Source: Tahibacter amnicola (GTDB lineage Bacteria; Pseudomonadota; Gammaproteobacteria; Xanthomonadales; Rhodanobacteraceae). Taken from it: 64,000 nucleotides of DNA. Position numbers and translations under genes: made by a program. The notes beneath the pieces were generated by a model. It was not told where the DNA came from. It did no database searches and saw nothing but the letters and a program-made list of their open reading frames with translations. The number at the start of each line of letters is the position of its first letter. Within the stretch, counting starts at the first letter, position 1. Positions 10,769-21,176 of the stretch are shown here, one piece after another. The stretch covers positions 5,545,465-5,609,464 of the forward strand of contig NZ_CP104694.1 of NCBI RefSeq assembly GCF_025398735.1, read 5' to 3'.

Positions 10769-11341
10769 TCAGTCGTGGAACTCGTCGCTGTCGTGGCGTT
10801 CACAGCGATCCACTGCCATGTAGGCCTCTTCGCGACGCTTTGCCAGCTGGTCGATCTGCCAGCATTCGTCGAGGGTGGAACAGAAACACACGCGCTGGCG
10901 CAGCCGGTTGAGCTGCGGACGCAACCGCTTCCAGGCAGCCGCGTCTTCCAGGTGCAACAGGGGAATTTCCTCGCCGGTGGAAACGACCATGTCCGACAGC
11001 GATGACTGTCCGAGTTCCGGCAGATTGTCGGGGCCAAGCAAACTGCCCATCGCGGCACGCCAGTCGCGCTGCGGCACGTCGTCGACGTACACGCGGCGGC
11101 TCTTCACGATGGCAGGTCCCACGCCCTTGTTGATGGCGAGCAGTGATTGGCGCGAATTGGAACTGACCAGGCTCAGCCTGGGCCAGACCTGGGCGCGCAC
11201 CTGCTGGTTCTGCAGGTACGCCGTATACGCCGACACGCACAGCGCCAGCAGACCAATCAGCGCCGCGATGATGGCAGTGACCTCACCGGCACCCCGGGGC
11301 ATCTTCGGCGGCGGCGAGGCCGTGACCGGTACCTGCGTCAC
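10769..11341 (-). CDS. Unknown single-span membrane protein inside the prp cluster
   Basis: 190 aa, not recognised. After a proline-rich start there is one membrane helix at about 20-42, then a soluble domain of about 145 residues with Cys at about 151, 153 and 159 ([11 protein letters not shown]). It begins with GTG two bases after the prpB stop and ends 47 bp before prpC, so it must be co-transcribed with them. The fold resembles small uncharacterised proteins with an N-terminal anchor and a beta-rich domain. A role in propionate metabolism is suggested only by position. Confidence 0.7.
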   Translation of the reverse strand: MTQVPVTASPPPKMPRGAGEVTAIIAALIGLLALCVSAYTAYLQNQQVRAQVWPRLSLVSSNSRQSLLAINKGVGPAIVKSRRVYVDDVPQRDWRAAMGSLLGPDNLPELGQSSLSDMVVSTGEEIPLLHLEDAAAWKRLRPQLNRLRQRVCFCSTLDECWQIDQLAKRREEAYMAVDRCERHDSDEFHD

Positions 11342-11343
11342 CG

Positions 11344-12237
11344 TCAGCCCTGCTCGGATCCCTTGGCGAACAGCGCGTCGAGCTTCTGCTCGTAGGCGTG
11401 ATAGCCGAGGTAGTCGTAGAGCTCCATGCGCGGCTGCATCGTATCCACGACGGCGCGCTGGTGGCCATCACGCCGAATGGCGCCGTAGACCTCCAGTGCG
11501 GCCCGCGCCATGGCGCGGAATGCGGACAGCGGATAGAGCACCATGTCGACGCCGACCTCAGCCAGTTCCTGCGTGCTCCACAACGGCGTTTTGCCGAACT
11601 CGGTGATGTTGGCCAGGATCGGCACGCCCACGGCGTCCTTGAACTGGCGGTACATGGGCAGGTCCGTCACGGCTTCGGCAAAGATCATGTCGGCGCCGGC
11701 GGCAACGCACAGGCGGGCGCGGTCGATGGCCGCGTCCAGACCTTCCACCGCAATGGCGTCGGTGCGGGCCATGATGACGAACTGGCTGTCGTGACGCGCG
11801 TCGACGGCTGCTTTCACGCGATCTGCCATCTCCTGCGCCGGCACGATGGCCTTGCCCGGACGATGGCCACAGCGCTTGGCCATCACCTGGTCTTCGATAT
11901 GCACCGCACCGGCACCGGCGCGTTCCATGGAGCGGATCGTCCGGGCGATATTGAAGGCACTGCCCCAGCCAGTATCGATATCCACCAGGATCGGTTGCTC
12001 GACCACGCTGGCGAGGCGTTCGACGTCGATCGCGACATCTTCGGCGGTGGTGATTCCCAGGTCCGGAATGCCACGGCTGGAAGCGGCCACGCCGCCACCG
12101 GACACGTACAGCGCCTTGAACCCGGCGGAAGCGGCAAGGATGCCGGCGTAGGCATTGATCGCGCCGACGATCTGCAGCGGCTTTTCAGCCGCGGCGGCGG
12201 CACGGAAACGCGCCCCCGGGCTCAGGTTCTGGCTCAT
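11344..12237 (-). CDS. prpB: 2-methylisocitrate lyase
   Basis: 297 aa, isocitrate-lyase/PEP-mutase superfamily. It cleaves 2-methylisocitrate to pyruvate and succinate. The diagnostic active-site loop KRCGHRPGK with the catalytic cysteine is present, as are the metal-site motif VDIDTGWG and the PrpB-type N-terminus with [13 protein letters not shown]. The ATG at 12237 has a GGAG site eight bases upstream; the longer frame to 12321 has no support. First gene of the prp cluster. Confidence 0.93.
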   Translation of the reverse strand: MSQNLSPGARFRAAAAAEKPLQIVGAINAYAGILAASAGFKALYVSGGGVAASSRGIPDLGITTAEDVAIDVERLASVVEQPILVDIDTGWGSAFNIARTIRSMERAGAGAVHIEDQVMAKRCGHRPGKAIVPAQEMADRVKAAVDARHDSQFVIMARTDAIAVEGLDAAIDRARLCVAAGADMIFAEAVTDLPMYRQFKDAVGVPILANITEFGKTPLWSTQELAEVGVDMVLYPLSAFRAMARAALEVYGAIRRDGHQRAVVDTMQPRMELYDYLGYHAYEQKLDALFAKGSEQG

Positions 12238-12454
12238 GGAAGGTCTCCGGAAAAAACGGGATTTTACGGCGGATTCGCACCGGAGAGCGAATTCCGTCGC
12301 CGACAAGCCGTATTCCGTCAAATCACCGCACGGCTACCCGTCACCGCCGCTGCAGCCCTCGTCGCCAACCGCTGCAATCAGCCACCGGCGCTGTCCATCG
12401 CACACTGGCCTCGCCCCAGAGCCCGACGGATGCGGCCAAGGCCAAGCGCGCATG

Positions 12455-12482
12455 AAAAAACCCGCGTTACCGCGGGTTTTTT
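12455..12482. terminator. Bidirectional terminator downstream of mdh
   Basis: A 6-A run, a CCCGCG/CGCGGG stem with a TTAC loop and a 6-T run make a symmetrical terminator 27 bp after the mdh stop (minus strand). Confidence 0.9.
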
Positions 12483-12509
12483 GCTGCGCAGGAAGTGCGG
12501 ACTACGGCA

Positions 12510-13496
12510 TTACTTCTTGGCGAACAGGTGTTCCACGCCGGCGCGCTCTTCGCGCAGTTCCTTGTCGGTGGCATCCATGCGGGCGCGCGAGAATTCGTTG
12601 ATCGCCAGGCCCTGCACGATTTCGTACTGGCCGTTCTTGCACACGCAGGGGTAGCCGTAGATCACGCCCGGGGCGATGCCGTAGCTGCCGTCGGACGGCA
12701 CGGCCATCGAGGCCCAGTCACCTTCCGCGGTACCCAGCGCCCAGTCACGCATGTGATCGATCGCTGCGGACGCCGCCGAGGCGGCCGACGAGGCGCCACG
12801 CGCCTTGATGATGGCCGCGCCGCGCTGCTGCACGGTCGGGATGAAGGTGCCTTCGTACCAGGCCTGGTCGACCTGATCCAGCGCCGGCTTGCCCTTGACC
12901 AGCGTGTTGTGGATGTCCGGATACTGGGTCGAGCTGTGGTTGCCCCAGATCAGGACCTTGCTGATATCCGTGTTGAGCGCACCCGTCTTCTCGGCCAGCT
13001 GGCTGATGGCGCGGTTATGGTCCAGGCGCACCATCGCGGTGAAGCAGCGCGGATCCAGGTCCGGCGCATTCTGCTGGGCGATCAGTGCATTGGTGTTGGC
13101 CGGGTTGCCGACCACGAGCACCTTGACGTTGCGCTTGGCGTGATCGTTCAGGGCCTTGCCCTGCGGCGCGAAGATGGCGCCGTTGGCTTCGAGCAGGTCC
13201 TTGCGTTCCATGCCGGGGCCGCGCGGACGCGCGCCGACCAGCAGGGCGAAATCCACGTCCTTGAAGGCGACGTTCGGATCATCCGTCGCGACGACGCCGT
13301 GCAGCGTCGGGAACGCGCAGTCATTGAGTTCCATCACCACGCCCTGCAGGGCCGGCAGGGCCGGCGTGATTTCCAGCAGATGCAGGATGACCGGCTGATC
13401 CGGGCCGAGCATGTCGCCGGCGGCGATGCGGAACAGCAGGGCGTAACCGATCTGGCCGGCAGCGCCGGTAACGGCAACACGGACGGGGGCTTTCAT
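12510..13496 (-). CDS. mdh: Malate dehydrogenase (NAD-dependent)
   Basis: 328 aa, the 325-330-aa MDH type. It interconverts malate and oxaloacetate in the TCA cycle. The Rossmann motif GAAGQIGY lies at residues 11-18, the substrate arginine region is [13 protein letters not shown] and the catalytic histidine region is [11 protein letters not shown]. The ATG at 13496 has AGGAG upstream. It lies next to the prp genes but has its own terminator, so it is probably a separate unit; it also regenerates the oxaloacetate that PrpC uses. Confidence 0.95.
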   Translation of the reverse strand: MKAPVRVAVTGAAGQIGYALLFRIAAGDMLGPDQPVILHLLEITPALPALQGVVMELNDCAFPTLHGVVATDDPNVAFKDVDFALLVGARPRGPGMERKDLLEANGAIFAPQGKALNDHAKRNVKVLVVGNPANTNALIAQQNAPDLDPRCFTAMVRLDHNRAISQLAEKTGALNTDISKVLIWGNHSSTQYPDIHNTLVKGKPALDQVDQAWYEGTFIPTVQQRGAAIIKARGASSAASAASAAIDHMRDWALGTAEGDWASMAVPSDGSYGIAPGVIYGYPCVCKNGQYEIVQGLAINEFSRARMDATDKELREERAGVEHLFAKK

Positions 13497-13644
13497 GATG
13501 ACTCCTGGTTATTGTCAGGCGGGCAGTCCCGCCGCTTGTACAAGGGCAGGCTGGCCTGCCCCGATCGGTCGCCGGGACGGAAACGGCCCGTCCCGAATTG
13601 CGCCGGCCAGGTGACACCTGCCCGGCGCGCTGTCACTGAACGAA

Positions 13645-14013
13645 CTATTTTAGCCGGACCCGGTAGCCCCGGTCGGCCAGCAGACGGGTGATGCGGTCGG
13701 CGTCATAGCCGTAGACGACCTCCTGGCCGACGACCGTCACCGGCACGCCGCGGGCGCCAAGGGCGAAATAGGCATCCTCGGCCGCTTCCGATTCCTCGAT
13801 ATCCATCAACGTGTACGGGACGCTTGCCTCATCGAGGCCAGCGCGCAGCTTCGTGCAGTAGCCGCACCATTCGGCACTGAGCATCACGATGCCGTCGTTG
13901 CCGGTCTGGCGTCGTGGATCGTGCTGCATGATCTCGCGGTAGCTGCTGTACGACACGCCCAACAGCAGCAGGACCCCTGCCGCGATGAACAGCTGGAGAG
14001 GTCCTATGCGCAT
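13645..14013 (-). CDS. Membrane-tethered glutaredoxin-like thiol oxidoreductase
   Basis: 122 aa: an N-terminal membrane helix (about 6-22), then a glutaredoxin fold with active site Cys50-Gly-Tyr-Cys53 (EWCGYCTKLR) and a cis-proline motif GVPVTVV. The catalytic domain starts directly after the helix. Topology (cytoplasmic or periplasmic) cannot be decided from sequence. It starts 9 bp after the aminotransferase stop, so the two are co-transcribed. Confidence 0.8.
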   Translation of the reverse strand: MRIGPLQLFIAAGVLLLLGVSYSSYREIMQHDPRRQTGNDGIVMLSAEWCGYCTKLRAGLDEASVPYTLMDIEESEAAEDAYFALGARGVPVTVVGQEVVYGYDADRITRLLADRGYRVRLK

Positions 14014-14022
14014 GGCTGCAGG

Positions 14023-15219
14023 TCAGGCCAGTTCGGCGAAGAATTCGCGGAACCGCTTCAGTCCTTCGGGCAACTGGGCGGTCGGGCACGTGTAGGAGAT
14101 CCGCAGCGCCTTGGGTTCGCCGAACGCCGAGCCGGGCACGCAGGCCACGCCCTTGGCATCAAGCAGCGCGTTGCAGAAATCCACGTCGTTCTCGATCTTC
14201 TTCCCGCTGTGGCTCTTGCCGAACGCGCAGGAGATATCGGGGAACACATAGAACGCCCCCTGGGGGCGCGGGCATTTCACGCCCGGGATGCTGTCGAGCA
14301 TCGCCAGCACCTGGTCGCGCTTGGACTGGAACTCGACGTTCTTCTGGGCCGGGACGTCCTGCGGGCCGGTCAGCGCGGCAATGGCCGCGGCGGTGACGAT
14401 TTCCGGCACGTTGGTGATGTGGTTGGAATTGAGGTTCACCAGCGCCTGCGCCACCGCTTCAGGACCGGCCATGAAGCCGACGCGCCAGCCGGGCATGCCG
14501 TAGGTCTTGGAGAGCGAATCGACGAAAATGGTGCGCTCACGCAGTTCCGGGCGGCACTGGATGAAATTCTTGTAGCCGACACCGTCGAACACCATGCGGT
14601 GATAGATATCGTCGGTGATGATCCACACGTTCGGGTGGCGCACCAGCACTTCGGCGAGCGCGGCGACTTCATCCGGGGTGTAGACCATGCCCGTCGGGTT
14701 CGACGGATTGTTGAACAGGAACACCTTGGCGCCCGGCAGCGCGGCGTCGAGCTGCGCGGGAGTGAGCTTGTAGTTCTGCTCGGCCGGGCACGGCAGCAGG
14801 CGGACCTTGGCATCGACGATGTCGGCGATGTCGAGGTAGCTGGTCCAGTACGGCGTCGGGAAGACCAGGGTGTCGCCCGGGTCGAGCAACGCTTCGGCCA
14901 GGTTGTACAGCACATGCTTGGCGCCGATGCCGGTGGCGATGTTCTTGCGCGAGAAGCCCGTCAGGCCCGCTTTTTCCAGGTGCGCGAGGAAGGCATCGAG
15001 CAGCGCGTCCGCACCGCGATTGGAGCCGTATTGGCCCGAATCCTTGGCCAGGGCGTCCTTGACGGCCGCGTAGACGTGGTCACCGGGCAGGAAATTCGGT
15101 ACGCCGATCGAGAAGCTGATGATGTCGCGGCCTTCGGCCTTGAGCTTCTTCGCCTTTTCGGCAACCAGCATGATCGCGCTCGGTTTGGCGCGCCCCATGC
15201 GCTCGGCTAGCTTGAGCAT
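14023..15219 (-). CDS. Class I/II PLP-dependent aminotransferase (aspartate aminotransferase family)
   Basis: 398 aa, complete fold-type I enzyme. PLP lysine 238 lies in SLSKTYGMPGWRVG, and the aspartate/tyrosine blocks NNPSNPTG and ITDDIYHRMVF are present; the C-terminal arginine for the substrate carboxylate lies in LRISY. It most likely transfers the amino group between aspartate and 2-oxoglutarate, but aromatic or alanine specificity cannot be excluded. The ATG at 15219 (MLKLAERMGRAKPSAIM) is the family start; the longer frame adds 43 atypical residues. First gene of a two-gene unit with the glutaredoxin. Confidence 0.88.
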   Translation of the reverse strand: MLKLAERMGRAKPSAIMLVAEKAKKLKAEGRDIISFSIGVPNFLPGDHVYAAVKDALAKDSGQYGSNRGADALLDAFLAHLEKAGLTGFSRKNIATGIGAKHVLYNLAEALLDPGDTLVFPTPYWTSYLDIADIVDAKVRLLPCPAEQNYKLTPAQLDAALPGAKVFLFNNPSNPTGMVYTPDEVAALAEVLVRHPNVWIITDDIYHRMVFDGVGYKNFIQCRPELRERTIFVDSLSKTYGMPGWRVGFMAGPEAVAQALVNLNSNHITNVPEIVTAAAIAALTGPQDVPAQKNVEFQSKRDQVLAMLDSIPGVKCPRPQGAFYVFPDISCAFGKSHSGKKIENDVDFCNALLDAKGVACVPGSAFGEPKALRISYTCPTAQLPEGLKRFREFFAELA

Positions 15220-15411
15220 GTGTCTTCTCGCGGAGTCGGAAAAAATCGGCAAGATCCTAGCACATTGCGCCGCAGCATCCGCTGGACTTATGGCGAAACA
15301 CCATGCCTGCAACGCCGGTGCACAGCTCGTCGCCGCCGCGAACGTCACGCCCCATCCCGCAGGCCGGATGCGCTACAGTGGCCGCCGCATTCCCGTCACA
15401 AGGAGCGGACC

Positions 15412-15663
15412 ATGGGCTGGTTGTGGGCGTTTATCGTGGGCCTGGTCATCGGCGTCATTGCCAAGTGGCTGATGCCGGGGAAAGATCCGGGCGGATTCAT
15501 CATCACCGGCCTGCTGGGCGTCGCCGGATCACTCACGGCGACCTGGCTGGGCCAGGCCATCGGGCTCTACCGCCCGGGACAGGCCGCCGGCTTCCTCTTC
15601 TCGGTCATCGGCGCCATGCTGCTGCTGGGCCTGTACCGCGCCTTCGCGAAGAAGGAAGGGTGA
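15412..15663 (+). CDS. GlsB/YeaQ/YmgE-family small membrane protein
   Basis: 83 aa with three hydrophobic segments and the glycine-rich family pattern (GLVIGVIAKWLMPGKDPGG, GLLGVAGSL). The family is linked to envelope or acid stress, but its molecular role is unknown. An AGGAG site precedes the ATG. It is divergent from the aminotransferase gene and followed by a strong hairpin. Confidence 0.85.
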   Translation: MGWLWAFIVGLVIGVIAKWLMPGKDPGGFIITGLLGVAGSLTATWLGQAIGLYRPGQAAGFLFSVIGAMLLLGLYRAFAKKEG

Positions 15664-15669
15664 GCCTCG

Positions 15670-15699
15670 CCCGGGCCGCCCTGATCGGGGCGGCCCGGG
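15670..15699. terminator. Bidirectional hairpin between glsB-like and cyclophilin genes
   Basis: An 11-bp GC stem (15670-15680 with 15689-15699) lies between converging genes 42 bp apart. T runs are weak on both sides. Confidence 0.6.
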
Positions 15700-15705
15700 A
15701 ACGTC

Positions 15706-16233
<528 letters not shown>

Positions 16234-16392
16234 GGGGCTCTCCAGGCTTGGGGGCCGCATGATACCGGACCAGGCCCGCCACGCTCACCTGCGCTGCGGC
16301 AGGCGGATCCGGCAGAGCGGCGCCGCTCGCGATTTGAGAGAAATACAAAGCTCCACTAAGATGCCTTCCGTCACGACGGCCGGGGGCGGACC

Positions 16393-19323
16393 ATGAGTGC
16401 GAGCGAGACGGGCGGGCAACCGGCCAGCGTCAATGAAGTCCTGCGTGCGGAGCTTCATCGCCTGCGCCCCGCGGCACTGGCACACTTCCGCCCGACACCC
16501 CAGGACGGCGACAAGGGCGAACGCGCCGACAACCTGCGCGAGATCTACCGGGCGATCGGCACGCTGGATACCAATACCGCGCTGCCGTCCGAACAACGGC
16601 GCGGACTGTCCGCGCTGTGCTTCTCCGGCGGCGGCATCCGCAGCGCCACCTTCAATCTCGGCGTGATCCAGGGGCTGGCCCGCCTGGGTCTGCTGAACCA
16701 GTTTGACTATCTTTCCAGCGTTTCCGGCGGTGGCTACATCGCCAGCTGGCTGCGCGCCTGGATGCACCGGGAGGGCGCCAGCGCCGTCGAGGAGCAACTG
16801 GGTTCCTACCACAAGCCGCGCAATCCGCTGGCGCCCGAACCCAATGCGGTCGACCGGCTGCGCGAATACAGCAACTACCTGACGCCGCGGCTGGGCATCG
16901 CCTCGCCCGATACCTGGACGGCCGCCGCCCTCGTCATCCGCAACCTGGTGCTCAACTGGCTGGTCGTGCTGCCTATCCTGGCAATCCTCACCACCGCGCC
17001 GCAGTTCGTCCTCCTGGTCGTGCTCAACCACGAATTCGACGACCGGATCGGTCGTCCGCTGCTGGGGCTGGCCGTCGGCGTGGCCCTGTTCGCCAGCATT
17101 GCCACGCACTGGTTGCGACGATTCTCCACGCTGGAAACGCGCCCATCGACCTATGTGGCCCTCTGCGTGATACCGACAGCAGCGGCGGCGTCCCTGCTAT
17201 CCACGGCGGTGCTGGGCCTGGACCTGCCCTGGCACAGCGAAAATCCGGTCGCCACGCCGATCGACAATGTCAATTTATGGACTTTTTCCCTGCTGTGGTG
17301 CGTAGGGATTCCCTTTGCCGGTTGGCTGGCCTCGGAAGTCCACCTGCTCGCGCTGGCCAGGCGCAACGGTCGCAAGAGCGTCTCGCCGCTGATCGAGCTG
17401 ACCGCCCTCGTCGTATCGGGCGTGATCGCCGCCGGATTGCTGGTCATCGCAGCACATGTGCTGCTGCCGTTCTTCTACAAGTACCCGGCCTTCTTCGTGA
17501 TCCTGGCGATGCCCTCGCTGCTGGGTGTCTATTTGCTGTCACGGATGCTTTTCGTCGCCTTCGCCAGCCTGAGCGAAAGCGTACGCGGCGCCCCCCGCCT
17601 GGACGCCAGCGACGACGCTGACCGCGAATGGTGGGCGCGCCTGTCGGGCTGGATCCTGCTGATTGCCGTGTCCTGGGCCGTCGCCAGCGCCCTGTGCCTG
17701 CTCGGCGGGCACGCGCTGGAACTGCTGGAACAACGCTATGCCACGCACGCAACAGCCCTGATGGGCGGCGCCTCGGGCCTTGCCGCTGCGCTGCTGCAGC
17801 AGCGCGCCGGCTCGGACGCGCACACGGATGCCCCCAAGGGCAAGCGCAGCATCAAGGACTGGCTGTTCGCCATCGCCGCGCCCTTGTTCGTCGTCTGTGT
17901 CTTCATCGTGATCTCGCGCGGCACCGCGGAGCTGGGCGCACTGCTGGTCGGAACCCAGGACCTCCTGGCCATGCCGCGCGACCTGCACCGGGAGGAGAAA
18001 GTCCTGCCGATGACCTATGCGCTGCGCTTCCTGACAGTCCCGCTCCTGCTCGCAGCCGTCGTGCTGATCATGGGGCGCGTGGTCAACGTAAACCGGTTTT
18101 CGCTGCACGGCCTGTACCGCAACCGCCTCGTCCGCGCCTACCTGGGAGCCTCGAATGCGGCGCGCAAGCCCGACCCCTTCACGGGCTTTTGCACCAGCGA
18201 CGATTTGCGCCTGCACGAGCTGTCGGCATCGCCGTCTTTCCGGCCCATGCCACTGATCAACACCACCCTGAACCTGGTCAAGTCCGGCGACAAACTGGCC
18301 TGGCAACAGCGCAAGGCCGAGTCGTTCTCCATGACGCCGCTGTACTGCGGCAATTTCCACGAAGGCTACCGGCCTTCCAGCGAATACGGCGGCCGCGAGG
18401 GCGTCTCGCTCGGCACGGCCGTTTCGATCTCCGGCGCCGCCGCCAATCCCAGCATGGGATCGAGTTCCTCACCGACGGTGGGCTTCCTGCTCGCCCTGTT
18501 CAACGTGCGGCTGGGCGCCTGGCTGGGCAATACCAACCAGCACGGCGAGAAAACCTACCGCCTGCCCGGGCCGCGTTTTGCGCCATTTCCCCTGCTCGCC
18601 GAACTGTTCGGGCTGACGACGTCCAAGAGCAGCTATGTCAACCTTTCCGACGGCGGCCACTTTGACAATCTCGGTCTCTACGAGGTCGTACTGCGGCGCT
18701 GCCGCTACGTTGTTTGTAGCGACGCCGGCCAGGATCCCACGTTTGGTTTTGGCGACCTGGGTAACGCCATCCGCAAGATCCGCATCGATTTCGGCGTGCC
18801 GATCGAATTTGACCAGGCGATCAAGATCCTTCCCCGCAGCGGGGCGATGGGCGGTCTCTACTGCGCGACCGCCAGAATCCGCTACAGCGTCGTCGACGGC
18901 GCCGACGTCCCCGATGGCATCCTCATTTACCTCAAGCCTACCTTGCGCGCCGGTGGTCGGCCGATTCCCTACGACGTCTACAGCTACGCCGAGTCCGTGG
19001 CGCTGTTCCCACACGAATCGACCGCGGACCAGTGGTTCAGCGAATCGCAGTTTGAAAGCTACCGTGCGCTTGGCATGCACGCGGTCGCGGAGATCGGGCA
19101 AGGCAAAGACGTCAAGGACCTTGCCGCGCTGATTGAGCTGGCCACGCAGTACGTCGACCAGGCCCAGGAACACGCCAAGGGCAAGGTGGAGACAATTGGC
19201 CGCGACGAAGAAGTAAAGCTACTCGGCGACTTCCTGGAATGGCTGTCCGGGCACGTCAAGCTCACACCGGAGCCACCGCAGCCGAGCGAGCCCGTGGCCG
19301 CAAAGGTGCCCCCGGTCGGATGA
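16393..19323 (+). CDS. Large patatin-like phospholipase with internal membrane domain
   Basis: 976 aa. The patatin core is split. The oxyanion motif SGGGIRS (78-84) and nucleophile motif SVSGGG (Ser111) are at the N-terminus, while the catalytic Asp of SDGGHFDN (Asp753) comes about 640 residues later. Between them are about eight hydrophobic segments (roughly 180-300, 330-400, 415-460, 495-520 and 540-570), so the hydrolase halves must meet on one face of the membrane. The expected activity is release of fatty acids from phospholipids. There is no signal peptide. Its physiological role is unknown; no effector-secretion genes are nearby. Confidence 0.82.
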   Translation: MSASETGGQPASVNEVLRAELHRLRPAALAHFRPTPQDGDKGERADNLREIYRAIGTLDTNTALPSEQRRGLSALCFSGGGIRSATFNLGVIQGLARLGLLNQFDYLSSVSGGGYIASWLRAWMHREGASAVEEQLGSYHKPRNPLAPEPNAVDRLREYSNYLTPRLGIASPDTWTAAALVIRNLVLNWLVVLPILAILTTAPQFVLLVVLNHEFDDRIGRPLLGLAVGVALFASIATHWLRRFSTLETRPSTYVALCVIPTAAAASLLSTAVLGLDLPWHSENPVATPIDNVNLWTFSLLWCVGIPFAGWLASEVHLLALARRNGRKSVSPLIELTALVVSGVIAAGLLVIAAHVLLPFFYKYPAFFVILAMPSLLGVYLLSRMLFVAFASLSESVRGAPRLDASDDADREWWARLSGWILLIAVSWAVASALCLLGGHALELLEQRYATHATALMGGASGLAAALLQQRAGSDAHTDAPKGKRSIKDWLFAIAAPLFVVCVFIVISRGTAELGALLVGTQDLLAMPRDLHREEKVLPMTYALRFLTVPLLLAAVVLIMGRVVNVNRFSLHGLYRNRLVRAYLGASNAARKPDPFTGFCTSDDLRLHELSASPSFRPMPLINTTLNLVKSGDKLAWQQRKAESFSMTPLYCGNFHEGYRPSSEYGGREGVSLGTAVSISGAAANPSMGSSSSPTVGFLLALFNVRLGAWLGNTNQHGEKTYRLPGPRFAPFPLLAELFGLTTSKSSYVNLSDGGHFDNLGLYEVVLRRCRYVVCSDAGQDPTFGFGDLGNAIRKIRIDFGVPIEFDQAIKILPRSGAMGGLYCATARIRYSVVDGADVPDGILIYLKPTLRAGGRPIPYDVYSYAESVALFPHESTADQWFSESQFESYRALGMHAVAEIGQGKDVKDLAALIELATQYVDQAQEHAKGKVETIGRDEEVKLLGDFLEWLSGHVKLTPEPPQPSEPVAAKVPPVG

Positions 19324-19395
19324 CAGGAGCCCACCGCGGTTACCATTCCAGGACCGGCGGCGTACCACCGCCGACTGACTGGAAAGGAGAGACCG

Positions 19396-20610
19396 TTGCC
19401 TGCCGTGACTGCACGCCTGTTGTTGCTGCTGATGCTGGCCGCCCCCGTCATGCACGCCGAGGAAGCGCCCGCCACGCCCAATGCGGCGGCCATTGCCGGC
19501 CTGACGCAGCGCTACGCCGAACAGCCGCATTCGCATGACCTTGCGTATTTTCTCGCCCGGTTTGCCGCCGATGACGGTCTGACAGAGCAGTCCGTCCAAT
19601 GGCTGGCCAAGCTCGGTGAATCCGGCTGGACGCTCGGCATCAATCCACACGATTTCGACACGCTTGCCGGAAAACCCGGCTATGACGACGCTGCCGGCCG
19701 ACTGCACCGGCAATTCGTCCGTCGCTCATCGGGACAGCGCCACCAGCTCGTGAAGGCACCGGATTTCCTGGCCGAAGGCACAGCCTACGACGCAAAGCGC
19801 CAGCGCATCCTTCTCGGCAGCTTCACCACCGCGCAGATCCTCTCCGTCGACGCGCGTGGAAAAACCCGGCGGCTGTGGTCAGCCGCAGGCTCGCACTACG
19901 TCCTCGGCATGGCCATCCATCCGGATGGGGAATCCGTGCTGGCCGCGGTCAATCCCAAGGCGGCTCAACGCGCGTCTGGCGAACGTCCCTTCGTCATCCG
20001 GCTTCGACTGAGTGACGGAAAAGCGCTGTCGCGCACACCGGCGCCGGAGGGCATGGTGCTCAATGACCTGTGCCTCATGCCGGACGGCAGTCTGTACGCG
20101 ACCGACAGCGAGCAAAGCCGTCTCTTCAGGGCCGACCCGGCTCTGGAGAACCTGACACCCTGGGAGCAGGCCGGCAACCCGATTGCCGCCAACGGTATTG
20201 CGTGCGATGCGACAAGAAGGGCCGTGTATGTTGCCGTCTACAACGGCATCCGCCGCATCGACACGGGCGACGCCAGCACACGCCTGCTGGCGACACCCGC
20301 GGGCGAATTCGTCGGCGGCGGCGACGGCTTGTACCTGGATGGCGACCGCATGCTGTCGGTGCAGAATGGCATCGGTGCCGGACGCATCTGGCGTGCACAG
20401 CTGGATGCCGCCGGCAACGCGCTGAGCAACGTGCAGACACTCGACGCCGGCGCCGATGACATGGACGAACCCACTACCGGCGCCTTCGTGCCCGGTGGAT
20501 TCGTGTACATCGCCAATAGCCAGATCTGGAAATGGAACGACGCGGAAGATCGTCTGCGCACGGGGCTCGCGATCCATCCTATCGTGCTGCGGCGGATTGC
20601 GTTGGAATAG
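19396..20610 (+). CDS. Exported SMP-30/gluconolactonase-like beta-propeller protein
   Basis: 404 aa. A signal peptide spans about 1-21 (cleavage after VMHA). Residues 25-110 form a small helical N-terminal domain, and residues 115-404 match the six-bladed SMP-30/gluconolactonase/NHL fold with LPDGSLYATDSEQSRLFR-type blades. Metal-site residues were not mapped, so lactonase activity is a guess. The start is a TTG at 19396 supported by a GGAAAGGAGA ribosome site; a GTG at 19405 is the alternative. It lies 72 bp after the patatin gene and may be co-transcribed. Confidence 0.72.
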   Translation: MPAVTARLLLLLMLAAPVMHAEEAPATPNAAAIAGLTQRYAEQPHSHDLAYFLARFAADDGLTEQSVQWLAKLGESGWTLGINPHDFDTLAGKPGYDDAAGRLHRQFVRRSSGQRHQLVKAPDFLAEGTAYDAKRQRILLGSFTTAQILSVDARGKTRRLWSAAGSHYVLGMAIHPDGESVLAAVNPKAAQRASGERPFVIRLRLSDGKALSRTPAPEGMVLNDLCLMPDGSLYATDSEQSRLFRADPALENLTPWEQAGNPIAANGIACDATRRAVYVAVYNGIRRIDTGDASTRLLATPAGEFVGGGDGLYLDGDRMLSVQNGIGAGRIWRAQLDAAGNALSNVQTLDAGADDMDEPTTGAFVPGGFVYIANSQIWKWNDAEDRLRTGLAIHPIVLRRIALE

Positions 20611-20624
20611 GTGCCGCACGCGAT

Positions 20625-21176
20625 TCAGCGAGGCGCCAGTTCCATCTTCGGCTTGTCCATAGGCAGGCGCCTTGCGGCAGCTTTCCTCCAGTCGCGGGCC
20701 ACGGAGAGGCCATTCGCTTCGGTCAGCTCACGCAGCAATGCGACCAGCCCGTCGGGACGGCGCGAGCCGTTGGCACTCCAACGTAGTTGCGCGCACGAGA
20801 AGCATATCTCCATGGCGCTGACCCGCCGCCCGCCCTCGAAGAAATCCAGGGTGTGATGCGGTGAAAACAGGCACATCGGCTCCGCACCACCCTCCTCTGG
20901 CAATTGCCGCACGTTCGCCAGGAACGCGTCGCGGTGCGCGCCCGTGAATCGACGCACGGCATATACCGGCGGATCTACCCCCTCAAGCCGGCTCATGGGA
21001 TCGAGATCGAACATGTTGGCATGTTCAGTCAGCTCCAGGTAGTCGGCGGTCGCAACAGCGGCGGCCAAGGCATCGCGAAAGGCCGTCGCGTCGACAGGAT
21101 CATCCGATGACACGACCACCTCGCTGCCACGCGCCTCGAACGCCTGGACCGTGGCGGGCCCCATCGCGCCGGACAT
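20625..21176 (-). CDS. Unknown protein; signal peptide apparently lost by a one-base shift
   Basis: 183 aa from the ATG at 21176, not recognised. It has a CFSCAQLRW motif near residue 125 and no known domain. Upstream in the same frame the codons read I-F-L-S-V-A-I-I-L-A-M-S-G-A, a typical signal-peptide core, but the only start codons there (ATG at 21213 and 21210, with AAGGGG before them) are in another frame. Removing one T at 21207 would give a complete exported protein. Either the gene has a recent frameshift, the sequence has an error, or translation starts at the ATT codon at 21206. Confidence 0.5.
   Translation of the reverse strand: MSGAMGPATVQAFEARGSEVVVSSDDPVDATAFRDALAAAVATADYLELTEHANMFDLDPMSRLEGVDPPVYAVRRFTGAHRDAFLANVRQLPEEGGAEPMCLFSPHHTLDFFEGGRRVSAMEICFSCAQLRWSANGSRRPDGLVALLRELTEANGLSVARDWRKAAARRLPMDKPKMELAPR

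Noticed and set aside
11344-12321. Longer PrpB start at 12321
   Set aside because: The 28 added residues are not family-like, and a ribosome site supports 12237.
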